Positions 46,301 to 60,284 of a stretch of DNA of 64,000 bases are shown one piece after another. Location: contig OY811983.1 in the NCBI GenBank assembly GCA_963681505.1, positions 4,890,122 through 4,954,121 of the forward strand, written 5' to 3'. Made by a program: the position numbers and the translations under genes. Within the stretch, counting starts at the first letter, position 1. Every line of letters begins with the position of its first letter. Origin of the DNA: Eunapius fragilis. Its lineage: Eukaryota; Porifera; Demospongiae; Spongillida; Spongillidae. Under the pieces are notes generated by a model. That model did not search any database, had not been told where the DNA came from, and saw only the letters and a list, made by a program, of their open reading frames with translations.

Positions 46301-49300
46301 GTAAGGAGGACATATAGTCATGTAAGGAGGGCATATAGTCATGTAAGGAGGGCATATAGTCATGTAAGGAGGGCATATAGTCATGTAAGGAGGGCATATA
46401 GTCATGTAAGGAGGACATATAGTCATGTTAGGAGGGCATATAGTCATGTGAGGAGGGCATATAGTCATGTGAGGAGGGCATATAGTTATGTAAGGAGGGC
46501 ATATAGTCATGTGAGGAGGGCATATAGTCATGTAAGGAGGGCATATAGTCATGTAAGGAGGACATATAGTCATGTAAGGAGGACATATAGTCATGTAAGG
46601 AGGGCATATAGTCATGTGAGGAGGGCATATAGTCATGTAAGGAGGGTATATAGTCATGTAAGGAGGGCATATAGTCATGTAAGGAGGGCATATAGTCATG
46701 TAAGGAGGGCATATAGTCATGTAAGGAGGGCATATAGTCATGTAAGGAGGGCATATAGTCATGTAAGGAGGGCATATAGTCATGTAAGGAGGGTATATAG
46801 TCATGTAAGGAGGGCATATAGTCATGTAAGGAGGGCATATAGTCATGTAAGGAGGGCATATAGTCATGTAAGGAGGGCATATAGTCATGTAAGGAGGGCA
46901 TATAGTCATGTAAGGAGGGCATATAGTCATGTAAGGAGGGCATATAGTCATGTAAGGAGGGCATATAGTCATGTAAGGAGGGCATATAGTCATGTAAGGA
47001 GGGCATATAGTCATGTAAGGAGGGCATATAGTCATGTACGGAGGGCATATAGTCATGTAAGGAGGGCATATAGTCATGTAAGGAGGGCATATAGTCATGT
47101 AAGGAGGGCATATGGTCATGTAAGGAGGGCATATAGTCATGTGAGGAGGGCATATAGTCATGTAAGGAGGGCATATAGTCATGTAAGGAGGGCATATAGT
47201 CATGTAAGGAGGGCATATAGTCATGTAAGGAGAGCATATAGTCAGGGCATATAGTCATGTAAGGAGGGCATATAGTCATGTAAGGAGGGCATATAGTCAT
47301 GTAAGGAGGGCATATAGTCATGTAAGGAGGGCATATAGTCATGTAAGGAGGGCATATAGTCATGTAAGGAGGGCATATGGTCATGTAAGGAGGGCATATA
47401 GTCATATGAGGAGGGCATATAGTCATGTAAGGAGGGCATATAGTCATGTAAGGAGGGCATATAGTCATGTAAGGAGGGCATATAGTCATGTAAGGAGGGC
47501 ATATAGTCATGTAAGGAGGGCATATAGTCATGTAAGGAGGGCATATAGTCATGTAAGGAGGGCATATAGTCATGTAAGGAGGGCATATAGTCATGTAAGG
47601 AGGGCATATAGTCATGTAAGGAGGGCATATAGTCATGTAAGGAGGGCATATAGTCATGTAAGGAGGGCATATAGTCATGTAAGGAGGGCATATGGTCATG
47701 TAAGGAGGGCATATAGTCATATGAGGAGGGCATATAGTCATGTAAGGAGGGCATATAGTCATGTAAGGAGGGCATATAGTCATGTAAGGAGGGCATATAG
47801 TCATGTAAGGAGGGCATATAGTCATGTAAGGAGGACATATAGTCATGTAAGGAGGGCATATAGTCATGTAAGGAGGGCATATAGTCATGTAAGGAGGGCA
47901 TATAGTCATGTAAGGAGGGCATATAGTCATGTAAGGAGGGCATATAGTCATGTAAGGAGGGCATATAGTCATGTAAGGAGGGCATATAGTCATGTAAGGA
48001 GGGCATATAGTCATGTAAGGAGGGCATATAGTCATGTAAGGAGGGCATATAGTCATGTAAGGAGGGCATATAGTCATGTAAGGAGGGCATATAGTCATGT
48101 AAGGAGGGCATATAGTCATGTAAGGAGGGCATATAGTCATGTAAGGAGGGCATATAGTCATGTAAGGAGGGCATATAGTCATGTAAGGAGGGCATATAGT
48201 CATGTAAGGAGGGCATATAGTCATGTAAGGAGGGCATATGGTCATGTAAGGAGGGCATATAGTCATATGAGGAGGGCATATAGTCATGTAAGGAGGGCAT
48301 ATAGTCATGTAAGGAGGGCATATAGTCATGTAAGGAGGGCATATAGTCATGTAAGGAGGGCATATAGTCATGTAAGGAGGACATATAGTCATGTAAGGAG
48401 GGCATATAGTCATGTAAGGAGGGCATATAGTCAGGGCATATAGTCATGTAAGGAGGGCATATAGTCATGTAAGGAGGGCATATAGTCATGTAAGGAGGGC
48501 ATATAGTCATGTAAGGAGGGCATATAGTCATGTAAGGAGGGCATATAGTCATGTAAGGAGGGCATATAGTCAGGGCATATAGTCATGTAAGGAGGGCATA
48601 TAGTCATGTAAGGAGGACATATAGTCATGTAAGGAGGGCATATAGTCATGTAAGGAGGGCATATAGTCATGTAAGGAGGGCATATAGTCATGTAAGGAGG
48701 GCATATAGTCATGTAAGGAGGGCATATAGTCATGTAAGGAGGGCATATAGTCATGTAAGGAGGGCATATAGTCATGTAAGGAGGGCATATAGTCATGTAA
48801 GGAGGGCATATAGTCATGTAAGGAGGGCATATAGTCATGTAAGGAGGGCATATAGTCATGTAAGGAGGGCATATAGTCATGTAAGGAGGGCATATAGTCA
48901 TGTAAGGAGGGCATATAGTCATGTAAGGAGGGCATATAGTCATGTAAGGAGGGCATATAGTCATGTAAGGAGGGCATATGGTCATGTAAGGAGGGCATAT
49001 AGTCATATGAGGAGGGCATATAGTCATGTAAGGAGGGCATATAGTCATGTAAGGAGGGCATATAGTCATGTAAGGAGGGCATATAGTCATGTAAGGAGGG
49101 CATATAGTCATGTAAGGAGGACATATAGTCATGTAAGGAGGGCATATAGTCATGTAAGGAGGGCATATAGTCAGGGCATATAGTCATGTAAGGAGGGCAT
49201 ATAGTCATGTAAGGAGGGCATATAGTCATGTAAGGAGGGCATATAGTCATGTAAGGAGGGCATATAGTCATGTAAGGAGGGCATATAGTCATGAAGGAGG

Positions 49301-52300
49301 GCATATAGTCAGGGCACATAGTCATGTAAGGAGGGCATATAGTCATGTAAGGAGGACATATAGTCACGTAAGGAGGGCATATAGTCATGTAAGGAGGGCA
49401 TATAGTCATGTAAGGAGGGCATATAGTCATGTAAGGAGGGCATATAGTCATGTAAGGAGGGCATATAGTCATGTAAGGAGGGCATATAGTCATGTTAGGA
49501 GGGCATATAGTCATGTAAGGAGGGCATATAGTCATGTAAGGAGGGCATGTAGTCATGTGACGAGGGCATATAGTCATGTAAGGAGGGCATATAGTCATCT
49601 AAGGAGGGCATATAGTCATGTAAAGAGGGCATATAGTCATGTTAGGAGGGCATATAGTCATGTAAGGAGGGCATATAGTCATGTAAGGAGGGCATGTAGT
49701 CATGTGACGAGGGCATATAGTCATGTAAGGAGGGCATATAGTCATCTAAGGAGGGCATATAGTCATGTAAGGAGGGCATATAGTCATGTAAGGAGGGCAT
49801 ATAGTCATGTAAGGAGGGCATATAGTCATGTGAGGAGGGCATATAGTCATGTAAGGAGGGCATATAGTCATGTAAGGAGGGCATATAGTCATGTAAGGAG
49901 GGCATGTAGTCATGTAAGGAGGGCATATAGTCATGTAAGGAGGGCATGTAGTCAAGTAAGGAGGGCATATAGTCATGTGAGGAGGGCATATAGTCATGTA
50001 AGGAGGGCATATAGTCATGTAAGGAGGGCATATAGTCATCTAAGGAGGGCATGTAGTCATGTGAGGAGGGCATATAGTCATGTAAGGAGGGCATATAGTC
50101 ATGTAAGGAGGACATATAGTCATGTTAGGAGGGCATATAGTCATGTAAGGAGGGCATATAGTCATGTAAGGAGGGCATATAGTCATGTAAGGCGGGCATA
50201 TAGTCATGTAAGGAGGGCATATAGTCATGTAAGGAGGGCATATAGTCATGTAAGGAGGGCATATAGTCATGTAAGGAGGGCATATAGTCATGTAAGGAGG
50301 ACATATAGTCATGTTAGGAGGGCATATAGTCATGTGAGGAGGGCATATAGTCATGTGAGGAGGGCATATAGTCATGTAAAGAGGGCATATAGTCATGTAA
50401 GGAGGGCATATAGTCATGTAAGGAGGGCATATAGTCATGTAAGGAGGACATATAGTCATGTTAGGAGGGCATATAGTCATGTGAGGAGGGCATATAGTCA
50501 TGTAAAGAGGGCATATAGTCATGTAAGGTTGGCATAAGTCATGTAAGGAGGGCATATGGTCATGTGAGGAGGGCATATAGTCATGTAAGGAGGGCATATG
50601 GTCATGTGAGGAGGGCATATAGTCATGTAAGGAGGGCATATAGTCATGTAAGGAGGGCATAGAGTCATGTAAGGAGGACATACAGTCATGTAAGGAGGGC
50701 ATATAGTCATGTAAGGAGGGCATATAGTCATGTGAGGAGGGCATATAGTCATGTAAGGAGGGCATATAGTCATGTAAGGAGGGCATATAGTCATGTAAGG
50801 AGGACATACAGTCATGTAAGGAGGGCATATAGTCATGTAAGGAGGGCATATAGTCATGTGAGGAGGGCATATAGTCATGTAAGGAGGACATATAGTCATG
50901 TGAGGAGGGCATATAGTCGTGTATGGAGGGCATATAGTCATGTAAGGAGGGCATATAGTCATGTAAGGAGGGCATATAGTCATGTAAGGAGGGCATATAG
51001 TCGTGTAAGGAGGGCATATAGTCATCTAAGGAGGGCATATAGTCATGTAAGGAGGGCATATAGTCATGTAAGGAGGGCATATAGTCATGTGAGGAGGGCA
51101 TATAGTCATGTAAGGAGGGCATATAGTCATGTAAGGAGGGCATATAGTCATGTGAGGAGGGCATATAGTCATGTAAGGAGGGCATATAGTCATGTAAGGA
51201 GGGCATATAGTCGTGTAAGGAGGGCATATAGTCATGTAAGGAGGGCATATAGTCGTGTAAGGAGGGCATATAGTCATGTAAGGAGGGCATATAGTCATGT
51301 AAGGAGGGCATGTAGTCATGTGAGGAGGGCATATAGTCATGTAAGGAGGGCATATAGTCATGTAGGAGGGCATATAGTCATGTAAGGAGGGCATATAGTC
51401 ATGTAAGGAGGGCATATAGTCATGTAAGGAGGGCATATAGTCATGTAAGGAGGACATATAGTCATGTATGGAGGGCATATAGTCATGTAAGGAGGGCATA
51501 TAGTCATGTAAGGAGGGCATATAGTCATGTAAGGAGGGCATGTAGTCATGTAAGGAGGGCATATAGTCATGTAAGGAGGGCATATAGTCATGTGAGGAGG
51601 GCATATAGTCATGTAAGGAGGGCATATATTCATGTAAGGAGGGCATATAGTCATGTAAGGAGGGCATATAGTCATGTAAGGAGGGCATATAGTCATGTGA
51701 GGAGGACATATAGTCATGTAAGGAGGGCATATAGTCATGTAAGGAGGGCATGTAGTCATGTAAGGAGGGCATATAGTCATGTAAGGAGGGTATATAGTCA
51801 TGTAAGGAGGGCATATAGTCATGTATGGAGGACATATAGTCATGTAAGGAGGACATATAGTCATGTAAGGAGGGCATATAGTCATGTGAGGAGGGCATAT
51901 AGTCATGAAAGGAGGGTATATAGTCATGTAAGGAGGGCATATAGTCATGTAAGGAGGGTATATAGTCATGTAAGGAGGGCATATAGTCATGTAAGGAGGG
52001 CATATAGTCATGTAAGGAGGGCATATAGTCATGTAAGGAGGGTATATAGTCATGTAAGGAGGGCATATAGTCATGTAAGGAGGGCATATAGTCATGTAAG
52101 GAGGGCATATAGTCATGTAAGGAGGGCATATAGTCATGTAAGGAGGGCATATAGTCATGTAAGGAGGGCATATAGTCATGTAAGGAGGGCATATAGTCAT
52201 GTACGGAGGGCATGTAGTCATGTAAGGAGGGCATATAGTCGTGTAAGGAGGACATATAGTCATGTAAGGAGGGCATATAGTCATGTAAGGAGGGCATATA

Positions 52301-55300
52301 GTCATGTAAGGAGGGCATATAGTCATGTAAGGAGGGTATATAGTCATGTAAGGAGGGCATATAGTCATGTAAGGAGGGCATATAGTCATGTAAGGAGGGC
52401 ATATAGTCATGTAAGGAGGGCATATGGTCATGTAAGGAGGGCATATAGTCATGTAAGGAGGGTATATAGTCATGTAAGGAGGGCATATAGTCATGTAAGG
52501 AGGGCATATAGTCATGTAAGGAGGGCATATGGTCATGTAAGGAGGGCATATAGTCATGTAAGGAGGGCATATAGTCATGTAAGGAGGGCATATAGTCATG
52601 TAAGGAGGGCATATAGTCATGTAAGGAGGGTATATAGTCATGTAAGGAGGGCATATAGTCATGTAAGGAGGGCATATAGTCATGTAAGGAGGGCATATAG
52701 TCATGTAAGGAGGGCATATAGTGATGTAAGGAGGGCATATAGTCATGTAAGGAGGGCATATAGTCATGTACGGAGGGCATATAGTCATGTAAGGAGGGCA
52801 TATAGTCATGTAAGGAGGGCATATAGTCATGTAAGGAGGGCATATGGTCATGTAAGGAGGGCATATAGTCATGTAAGGAGGGCATATAGTCATGTAAGGA
52901 GGGCATATAGTCATGTAAGGAGGGCATATAGTCATGTAAGGAGGGCATATGGTCTGTAAGGAGGGCATATAGTCATGTAAGGAGGGCATATAGTCGTGTA
53001 AGGAGGGCATATAGTCATGTAAGGAGGGCATATAGTCATGTAAGGAGGGCATATAGTCATGTAAGGAGGGCATATAGTCATGTAAGGAGGGCATATAGTC
53101 AGGGCATATAGTCATGTAAGGAGGGCATATAGTCATGTAAGGAGGGCATATAGTCATGTAAGGAGGGCATATAGTCGTGTAAGGAGGGCATATAGTCATG
53201 TAAGGAGGGCATATAGTCATGTAAGGAGGGCATATGGTCATGTAAGGAGGGCATATAGTCATGTGAGGAGGGCATATAGTCATGTAAGGAGGGCATATAG
53301 TCATGTAAGGAGGGCATATAGTCGTGTAAGGAGGGCATGTAGTCATGTGAGGAGGGCATATAGTCATGTAAGGAGGGCATATAGTCATGTAAGGAGGGCA
53401 CATAGTCATGTGAGGAGGACATATAGTCATGTATGGAGGGCATATAGTCATGTAAGGAGGGCATATAGTCATGTGAGGAGGACATATAGTCATGTATGGA
53501 GGGCATATAGTCATGTAAGGAGGGCATATAGTCATGTAAGGAGGGCATATAGTCATGTGAGGAGGACATATAGTCATGTATGGAGGGCATATAGTCATGT
53601 AAGGAGGGCATATAGTCATGTAAGGAGGGCATATAGTCAGGGCATGTAGTCATGTAAGGAGGGCATATAGTCATGTAAGGAGGACATATAGTCATGTAAG
53701 GAGGGCATATAGTCATGTAAGGAGGGCATATAGTCAGGGCATATAGTCATGTAAGGAGGGCATATAGTCATCTAAGGAGGGCATATAGTCATGTAAGGAG
53801 GGCATATAGTCATGTAAGGAGGGCATATAGTCAGGGCATATAGTCATGTAAGGAGGGCATATAGTCATGTAAGGAGGGCATATAGTCATGTAAGGAGGGC
53901 ATATAGTCAGGGCATATAGTCATGTAAGGAGGGCATATAGTCATGTAAGGAGGGCATATAGTCATGTAAGGAGGGCATATAGTCATGTAAGGAGGGCATA
54001 TAGTCATGTAAGGAGGGCATATAGTCAGGGCATATAGTCATGTAAGGAGGGCATATAGTCATGTAAGGAGGACATATAGTCATGTAAGGAGGGCATATAG
54101 TCATGTAAGGAGGGCATATAGTCATGTAAGGAGGGCATGTAGTCATGTAAGGAGGGCATATAGTCATGTAAGGAGGGCATATAGTCAGGGCATATAGTCA
54201 TGTAAGGAGGGCATATAGTCATGTAAGGAGGGCATATAGTCATGTAAGGAGGGCATATAGTCAGGGCATATAGTCATGTAAGGAGGGCATATAGTCATGT
54301 GAGGAGGGCATATAGTCATGTAAGGAGGGCATATAGTCATGTAAGGAGGGCATATAGTCATGTAAGGAGGGCATATAGTCATGTAAGGAGGGCATATAGT
54401 CATCTAAGGAGGGCATGTAGTCATGTGAGGAGGGCATATAGTCATGTAAGGAGGGCATATAGTCATCTAAGGAGGGCATATAGTCATGTAAGGAGGGCAT
54501 ATAGTCATGTAAGGAGGGCATATAGTCATGTAAGGAGGGCATATAGTCATGTATGGAGGGCATATAGTCATGTGAGGAGGGCATATAGTCATGTAAGGAG
54601 GGCATATAGTCATGTGAGGAGGGCATATAGTCATGTGAGGAGGGCATATAGTCATGTAAGGAGGGCATATAGTCATGTAAGGAGGGCATATAGTCATGTA
54701 AGGAGGGCATATAGTCATGTAAGGAGGGCATATGGTCATGTAAGGAGGGCATATAGTCATGTAAGGAGGGCATATAGTCATATAAGGAGGGCATATAGTC
54801 ATGTAAGGAGGGCATATGGTCATGTAAGGAGGGCATATAGTCATGTAAGGAGGGCATATAGTCATGTGAGGAGGGCATATAGTCATGTAAGGAGGGCATA
54901 TGGTCATGTAAGGAGCGCCTATAGTCATGTAAGGGGGGCATATAGTCATGTAAGGAGGGCATATAGTCATGTAAGGAGGACATATAGTCATGTTAGGAGG
55001 GCATATAGTCATGTAAGGAGGGCATATAGTCATGTAAAGAGGGCATATAGTGATGTGAGGAGGGCATATAGTCATGTAAGGAGGGCATATGGTCATGTAA
55101 GGAGCGCATATAGTCATGTAAGGAGGGCATATAGTCATGTAAGGAGGGCATATAGTCATGTAAGGAGGACATATAGTCATGTTAGGAGGGCATATAGTCA
55201 TGTAAGGAGGGCATATAGTCATGTAAGGAGGGCATATAGTCATGTAAGGAGGGCATATAGTCATGTAAGGAGGACATATAGTCATGTTAGGAGGGCATAT

Positions 55301-58300
55301 AGTCATGTAAGGAGGGCATATAGTCATGTAAGGAGGGCATATAGTCATGTAAGGAGGGCATATAGTCATGTGAGGAGGGCATATAGTCATGTAAGGAGGG
55401 CATATAGTCATGTAAGGAGGGCATATGGTCATGTAAGGAGGGCATATAGTCATGTAAGGAGGGCATATGGTCATGTAAGGAGGGCATATAGTCATGTAAG
55501 GAGGGCATATGGTCATGTAAGGAGGGCATATAGTCATGTAAGGAGGGCATATAGTCATGTAAGGAGGGCATATAGTCATGTAAGGAGGGCATATAGTCAT
55601 GTAAGGAGGGCATATGGTCATGTAAGGAGGGCATATAGTCATGTAAGGAGGGCATATAGTCATGTGAGGAGGGCATATAGTCATGTAAGGAGGGCATATG
55701 GTGATGTAAGGAGGGCATATAGTCATGTGAGGAGGGCATATAGTCATGTAAGGAGGGCATATGGTGATGTAAGGAGGGCATATAGTCATGTAAGGAGGGC
55801 ATATAGTCATGTAAGGAGGGCATATAGTCATGTAAGGAGGACATATAGTCATGTAAGGAGGGCATATAGTCATGTAAGGAGGGCATATGGTGATGTAAGG
55901 AGGGCATATAGTCATGTAAGGAGGGCATATAGTCATGTAAGGAGGACATATAGTCATGTAAGGAGGGCATATAGTCATGTAAGGAGGGCATATAGTCAGG
56001 GCATATAGTCATGTAAGGAGGGCATATAGTCATGTAAGGAGGACATATAGTCATGTTAGGAGGGCATGTAGTCATGTAAGGAGGGCATATAGTCATGTGA
56101 GGAGGGCATATAGTCATGTAAGGAGGGCATATAGTCATGTAAGGAGGGCATATAGTCATGTAAGGAGGGCATATAGTCATGTAAGGAGGGCATATAGTCA
56201 TGTAAGGAGGGCATATAGTCATGTAAGGAGGACATATAGTCATGTAAGGAGGGCATATAGTCATGTAAGGAGGGCATATAGTCAGGGCATATAGTCATGT
56301 AAGGAGGGCATATAGTCATGTAAGGAGGGCATATAGTCATGTAAGGAGGGCATATAGTCGTGTAAGGAGGGCATATGGTCATGTAAGGAGGGCATATAGT
56401 CATGTAAGGAGGGCATATAGTCATGTGAGGAGGGCATATAGTCATGTAAGGAGGGCATATGGTGATGTAAGGAGGGCATATAGTCATGTGAGGAGGGCAT
56501 ATAGTCATGTAAGGAGGGCATATGGTGATGTAAGGAGGGCATATAGTCATGTAAGGAGGGCATATAGTCATGTAAGGAGGGCATATAGTCATGTAAGGAG
56601 GGCATATAGTCATGTAAGGAGGGCATATAGTCATGTGAGGAGGGCATATAGTCATGTAAGGAGGACATATAGTCATGTTAGGAGGGCATATAGTCATGTA
56701 AGGAGGGCATGTAGTCATGTAAGGAGGGCATATAGTCATGTGAGGAGGGCATATAGTCATGTAAGGAGGGCATATAGTCATGTAAGGAGGGCATATAGTC
56801 ATGTAAGGAGGGCATATAGTCATGTAAGGAGGGCATATAGTCATGTAAGGAGGGCATATAGTCATGTAAGGAGGACATATAGTCATGTAAGGAGGGCATA
56901 TAGTCATGTAAGGAGGGCATATAGTCAGGGCATATAGTCATGTAAGGAGGGCATATAGTCATGTAAGGAGGGCATATAGTCATGTAAGGAGGGCATATAG
57001 TCGTGTAAGGAGGGCATATAGTCATGTAAGGAGGGCATATAGTCATGTAAGGAGGGCATATGGTCATGTAAGGAGGGCATATAGTCATGTGAGGAGGGCA
57101 TATAGTCATGTAAGGAGGGCATATAGTCATGTAAGGAGGGCATATAGTCGTGTAAGGAGGGCATGTAGTCATGTGAGGAGGGCATATAGTCATGTAAGGA
57201 GGGCATATAGTCATGTAAGGAGGGCACATAGTCATGTGAGGAGGACATATAGTCATGTATGGAGGGCATATAGTCATGTAAGGAGGGCATATAGTCATGT
57301 GAGGAGGACATATAGTCATGTATGGAGGGCATATAGTCATGTAAGGAGGGCATATAGTCATGTAAGGAGGGCATATAGTCATGTGAGGAGGACATATAGT
57401 CATGTATGGAGGGCATATAGTCATGTAAGGAGGGCATATAGTCATGTAAGGAGGGCATATAGTCAGGGCATGTAGTCATGTAAGGAGGGCATATAGTCAT
57501 GTAAGGAGGACATATAGTCATGTAAGGAGGGCATATAGTCATGTAAGGAGGGCATATAGTCAGGGCATATAGTCATGTAAGGAGGGCATATAGTCATCTA
57601 AGGAGGGCATATAGTCATGTAAGGAGGGCATATAGTCATGTAAGGAGGGCATATAGTCAGGGCATATAGTCATGTAAGGAGGGCATATAGTCATGTAAGG
57701 AGGGCATATAGTCATGTAAGGAGGGCATATAGTCAGGGCATATAGTCATGTAAGGAGGGCATATAGTCATGTAAGGAGGGCATATAGTCATGTAAGGAGG
57801 GCATATAGTCATGTAAGGAGGGCATATAGTCATGTAAGGAGGGCATATAGTCAGGGCATATAGTCATGTAAGGAGGGCATATAGTCATGTAAGGAGGACA
57901 TATAGTCATGTAAGGAGGGCATATAGTCATGTAAGGAGGGCATATAGTCATGTAAGGAGGGCATGTAGTCATGTAAGGAGGGCATATAGTCATGTAAGGA
58001 GGGCATATAGTCAGGGCATATAGTCATGTAAGGAGGGCATATAGTCATGTAAGGAGGGCATATAGTCATGTAAGGAGGGCATATAGTCAGGGTATATAGT
58101 CATGTAAGGAGGGCATATAGTCATGTGAGGAGGGCATATAGTCATGTAAGGAGGGCATATAGTCAGGGCATATAGTCATGTAAGGAGGGCATATAGTCAT
58201 GTAAGGAGGGCATATAGTCATGTAAGGAGGGCATATAGTCAGGGTATATAGTCATGTAAGGAGGGCATATAGTCATGTAAGGAGGGCATATAGTCATGTA

Positions 58301-60284
58301 AGGAGGGCATGTAGTCATGTAAGGAGGGCATATAGTCATGTAAGGAGGGCATATAGTCAGGGCATATAGTCATGTAAGGAGGGCATATAGTCATGTAAGG
58401 AGGGCATATAGTCATGTAAGGAGGGCATATAGTCAGGGTATATAGTCATGTAAGGAGGGCATATAGTCATGTGAGGAGGGCATATAGTCATGTAAGGAGG
58501 GCATATAGTCATGTAAGGAGGGCATATAGTCATGTAAGGAGGGCATATAGTCATGTAAGGAGGGCATATAGTCATCTAAGGAGGGCATGTAGTCATGTGA
58601 GGAGGGCATATAGTCATGTAAGGAGGGCATATAGTCATGTGAGGAGGGCATATAGTCATGTGAGGAGGGCATATAGTCATGTAAGGAGGGCATATAGTCA
58701 TGTAAGGAGGGCATATAGTCATGTAAGGAGGGCATATAGTCATGTGAGGAGGGCATATAGTCATGTGAGGAGGGCATATAGTCATGTAAGGAGGGCATAT
58801 AGTCATGTAAGGAGGGCATATAGTCATGTAAGGAGGGCATATAGTCATGTAAGGAGGGCATATGGTCATGTAAGGAGGGCATATAGTCATGTAAGGAGGG
58901 CATATAGTCATGTAAGGAGGGCATATAGTCATGTAAGGAGGGCATATAGTCATATAAGGAGGGCATATAGTCATGTAAGGAGGGCATATGGTCATGTAAG
59001 GAGGGCATATAGTCATGTAAGGAGGGCATATAGTCATGTGAGGAGGGCATATAGTCATGTAAGGAGGGCATATGGTCATGTAGGAGCGCCTATAGTCATG
59101 TAAGGGGGGCATATAGTCATGTAAGGAGGGCATATAGTCATGTAAGGAGGACATATAGTCATGTTAGGAGGGCATATAGTCATGTAAGGAGGGCATATAG
59201 TCATGTAAAGAGGGCATATAGTCATGTGAGGAGGGCATATAGTCATGTAAGGAGGGCATATGGTCATGTAAGGAGCGCATATAGTCATGTAAGGAGGGCA
59301 TATAGTCATGTAAGGAGGGCATATAGTCATGTAAGGAGGACATATAGTCATGTTAGGAGGGCATATAGTCATGTAAGGAGGGCATATAGTCATGTAAGGA
59401 GGGCATATAGTCATGTAAGGAGGGCATATAGTCATGTGAGGAGGGCATATAGTCATGTAAGGAGGGCATATAGTCATGTAAGGAGGGCATATGGTCATGT
59501 AAGGAGGGCATATAGTCATGTAAGGAGGGCATATGGTCATGTAAGGAGGGCATATAGTCATGTAAGGAGGGCATATGGTCATGTAAGGAGGGCATATAGT
59601 CATGTAAGGAGGGCATATAGTCATGTAAGGAGGGCATATAGTCATGTAAGGAGGGCATATAGTCATGTAAGGAGGGCATATGGTCATGTAAGGAGGGCAT
59701 ATAGTCATGTAAGGAGGGCATATAGTCATGTGAGGAGGGCATATAGTCATGTAAGGAGGGCATATAGTCATGTAAGGAGGGCATATGGTCATGTAAGGAG
59801 GGCATATAGTCATGTAAGGAGGGCATATAGTCATGTGAGGAGGGCATATAGTCATGTAAGGAGGGCATATGGTGATGTAAGGAGGGCATATAGTCATGTG
59901 AGGAGGGCATATAGTCATGTAAGGAGGGCATATGGTGATGTAAGGAGGGCATATAGTCATGTAAGGAGGGCATATAGTCATGTAAGGAGGGCATATAGTC
60001 ATGTAAGGAGGACATATAGTCATGTTAGGAGGGCATATAGTCATGTAAGGAGGGCATGTAGTCATGTAAGGAGGGCATATAGTCATGTGAGGAGGGCATA
60101 TAGTCATGTAAGGAGGGCATATAGTCATGTAAGGAGGGCATATAGTCATGTAAGGAGGGCATATAGTCATGTAAGGAGGGCATATAGTCATGTAAGGAGG
60201 GCATATAGTCATGTAAGGAGGACATATAGTCATGTGAGGAGGGCATATAGTTATGTAAGGAGGGCATATAGTCATGTAAGGAGA
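43301..60284. repeat. 21-bp minisatellite, unit 4: expanded array of about 17 kb
   Basis: About 800 head-to-tail copies of the 21-bp unit starting CATATAGTCATGTAAGG. Common variants are GTGAGG, GTTAGG, GGAC for GGGC, ATATGG and ATGTAG. Truncated junctions reading TATAGTCAGGGCATATAG recur from about 45746 onward. The part 43.3-46.6 kb is variant-rich, 46.6-49 kb is very uniform, and after 53.1 kb there is a higher-order duplication. Because 21 is a multiple of three, reading frames up to 843 codons stay open; these are not genes. Confidence 0.98.
53099..60284. repeat. Higher-order duplication inside the minisatellite
   Basis: The block beginning at 53099 is repeated from 56925 with the same order of variant units at an offset of 3826 bp. 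After about 58.1-58.4 kb an extra segment raises the offset to about 4171 bp. Rare units (GGAGCGCCTATAG at 54912 and 59083, GGAGCGCATATAG at 55101 and 59272, GGTGATG at about 55700 and 59871) confirm the match. Confidence 0.85.

Noticed and set aside
43301-60284. Possible CRISPR-like or spacer array
   Set aside because: Units are directly abutting with no unique spacers, and the window is eukaryotic.
43301-60284. G-quadruplex-forming array from the repeated GGAGGG
   Set aside because: Only one GG and one GGG occur per 21 bp, so loops would be about 15 nt; weak candidate.
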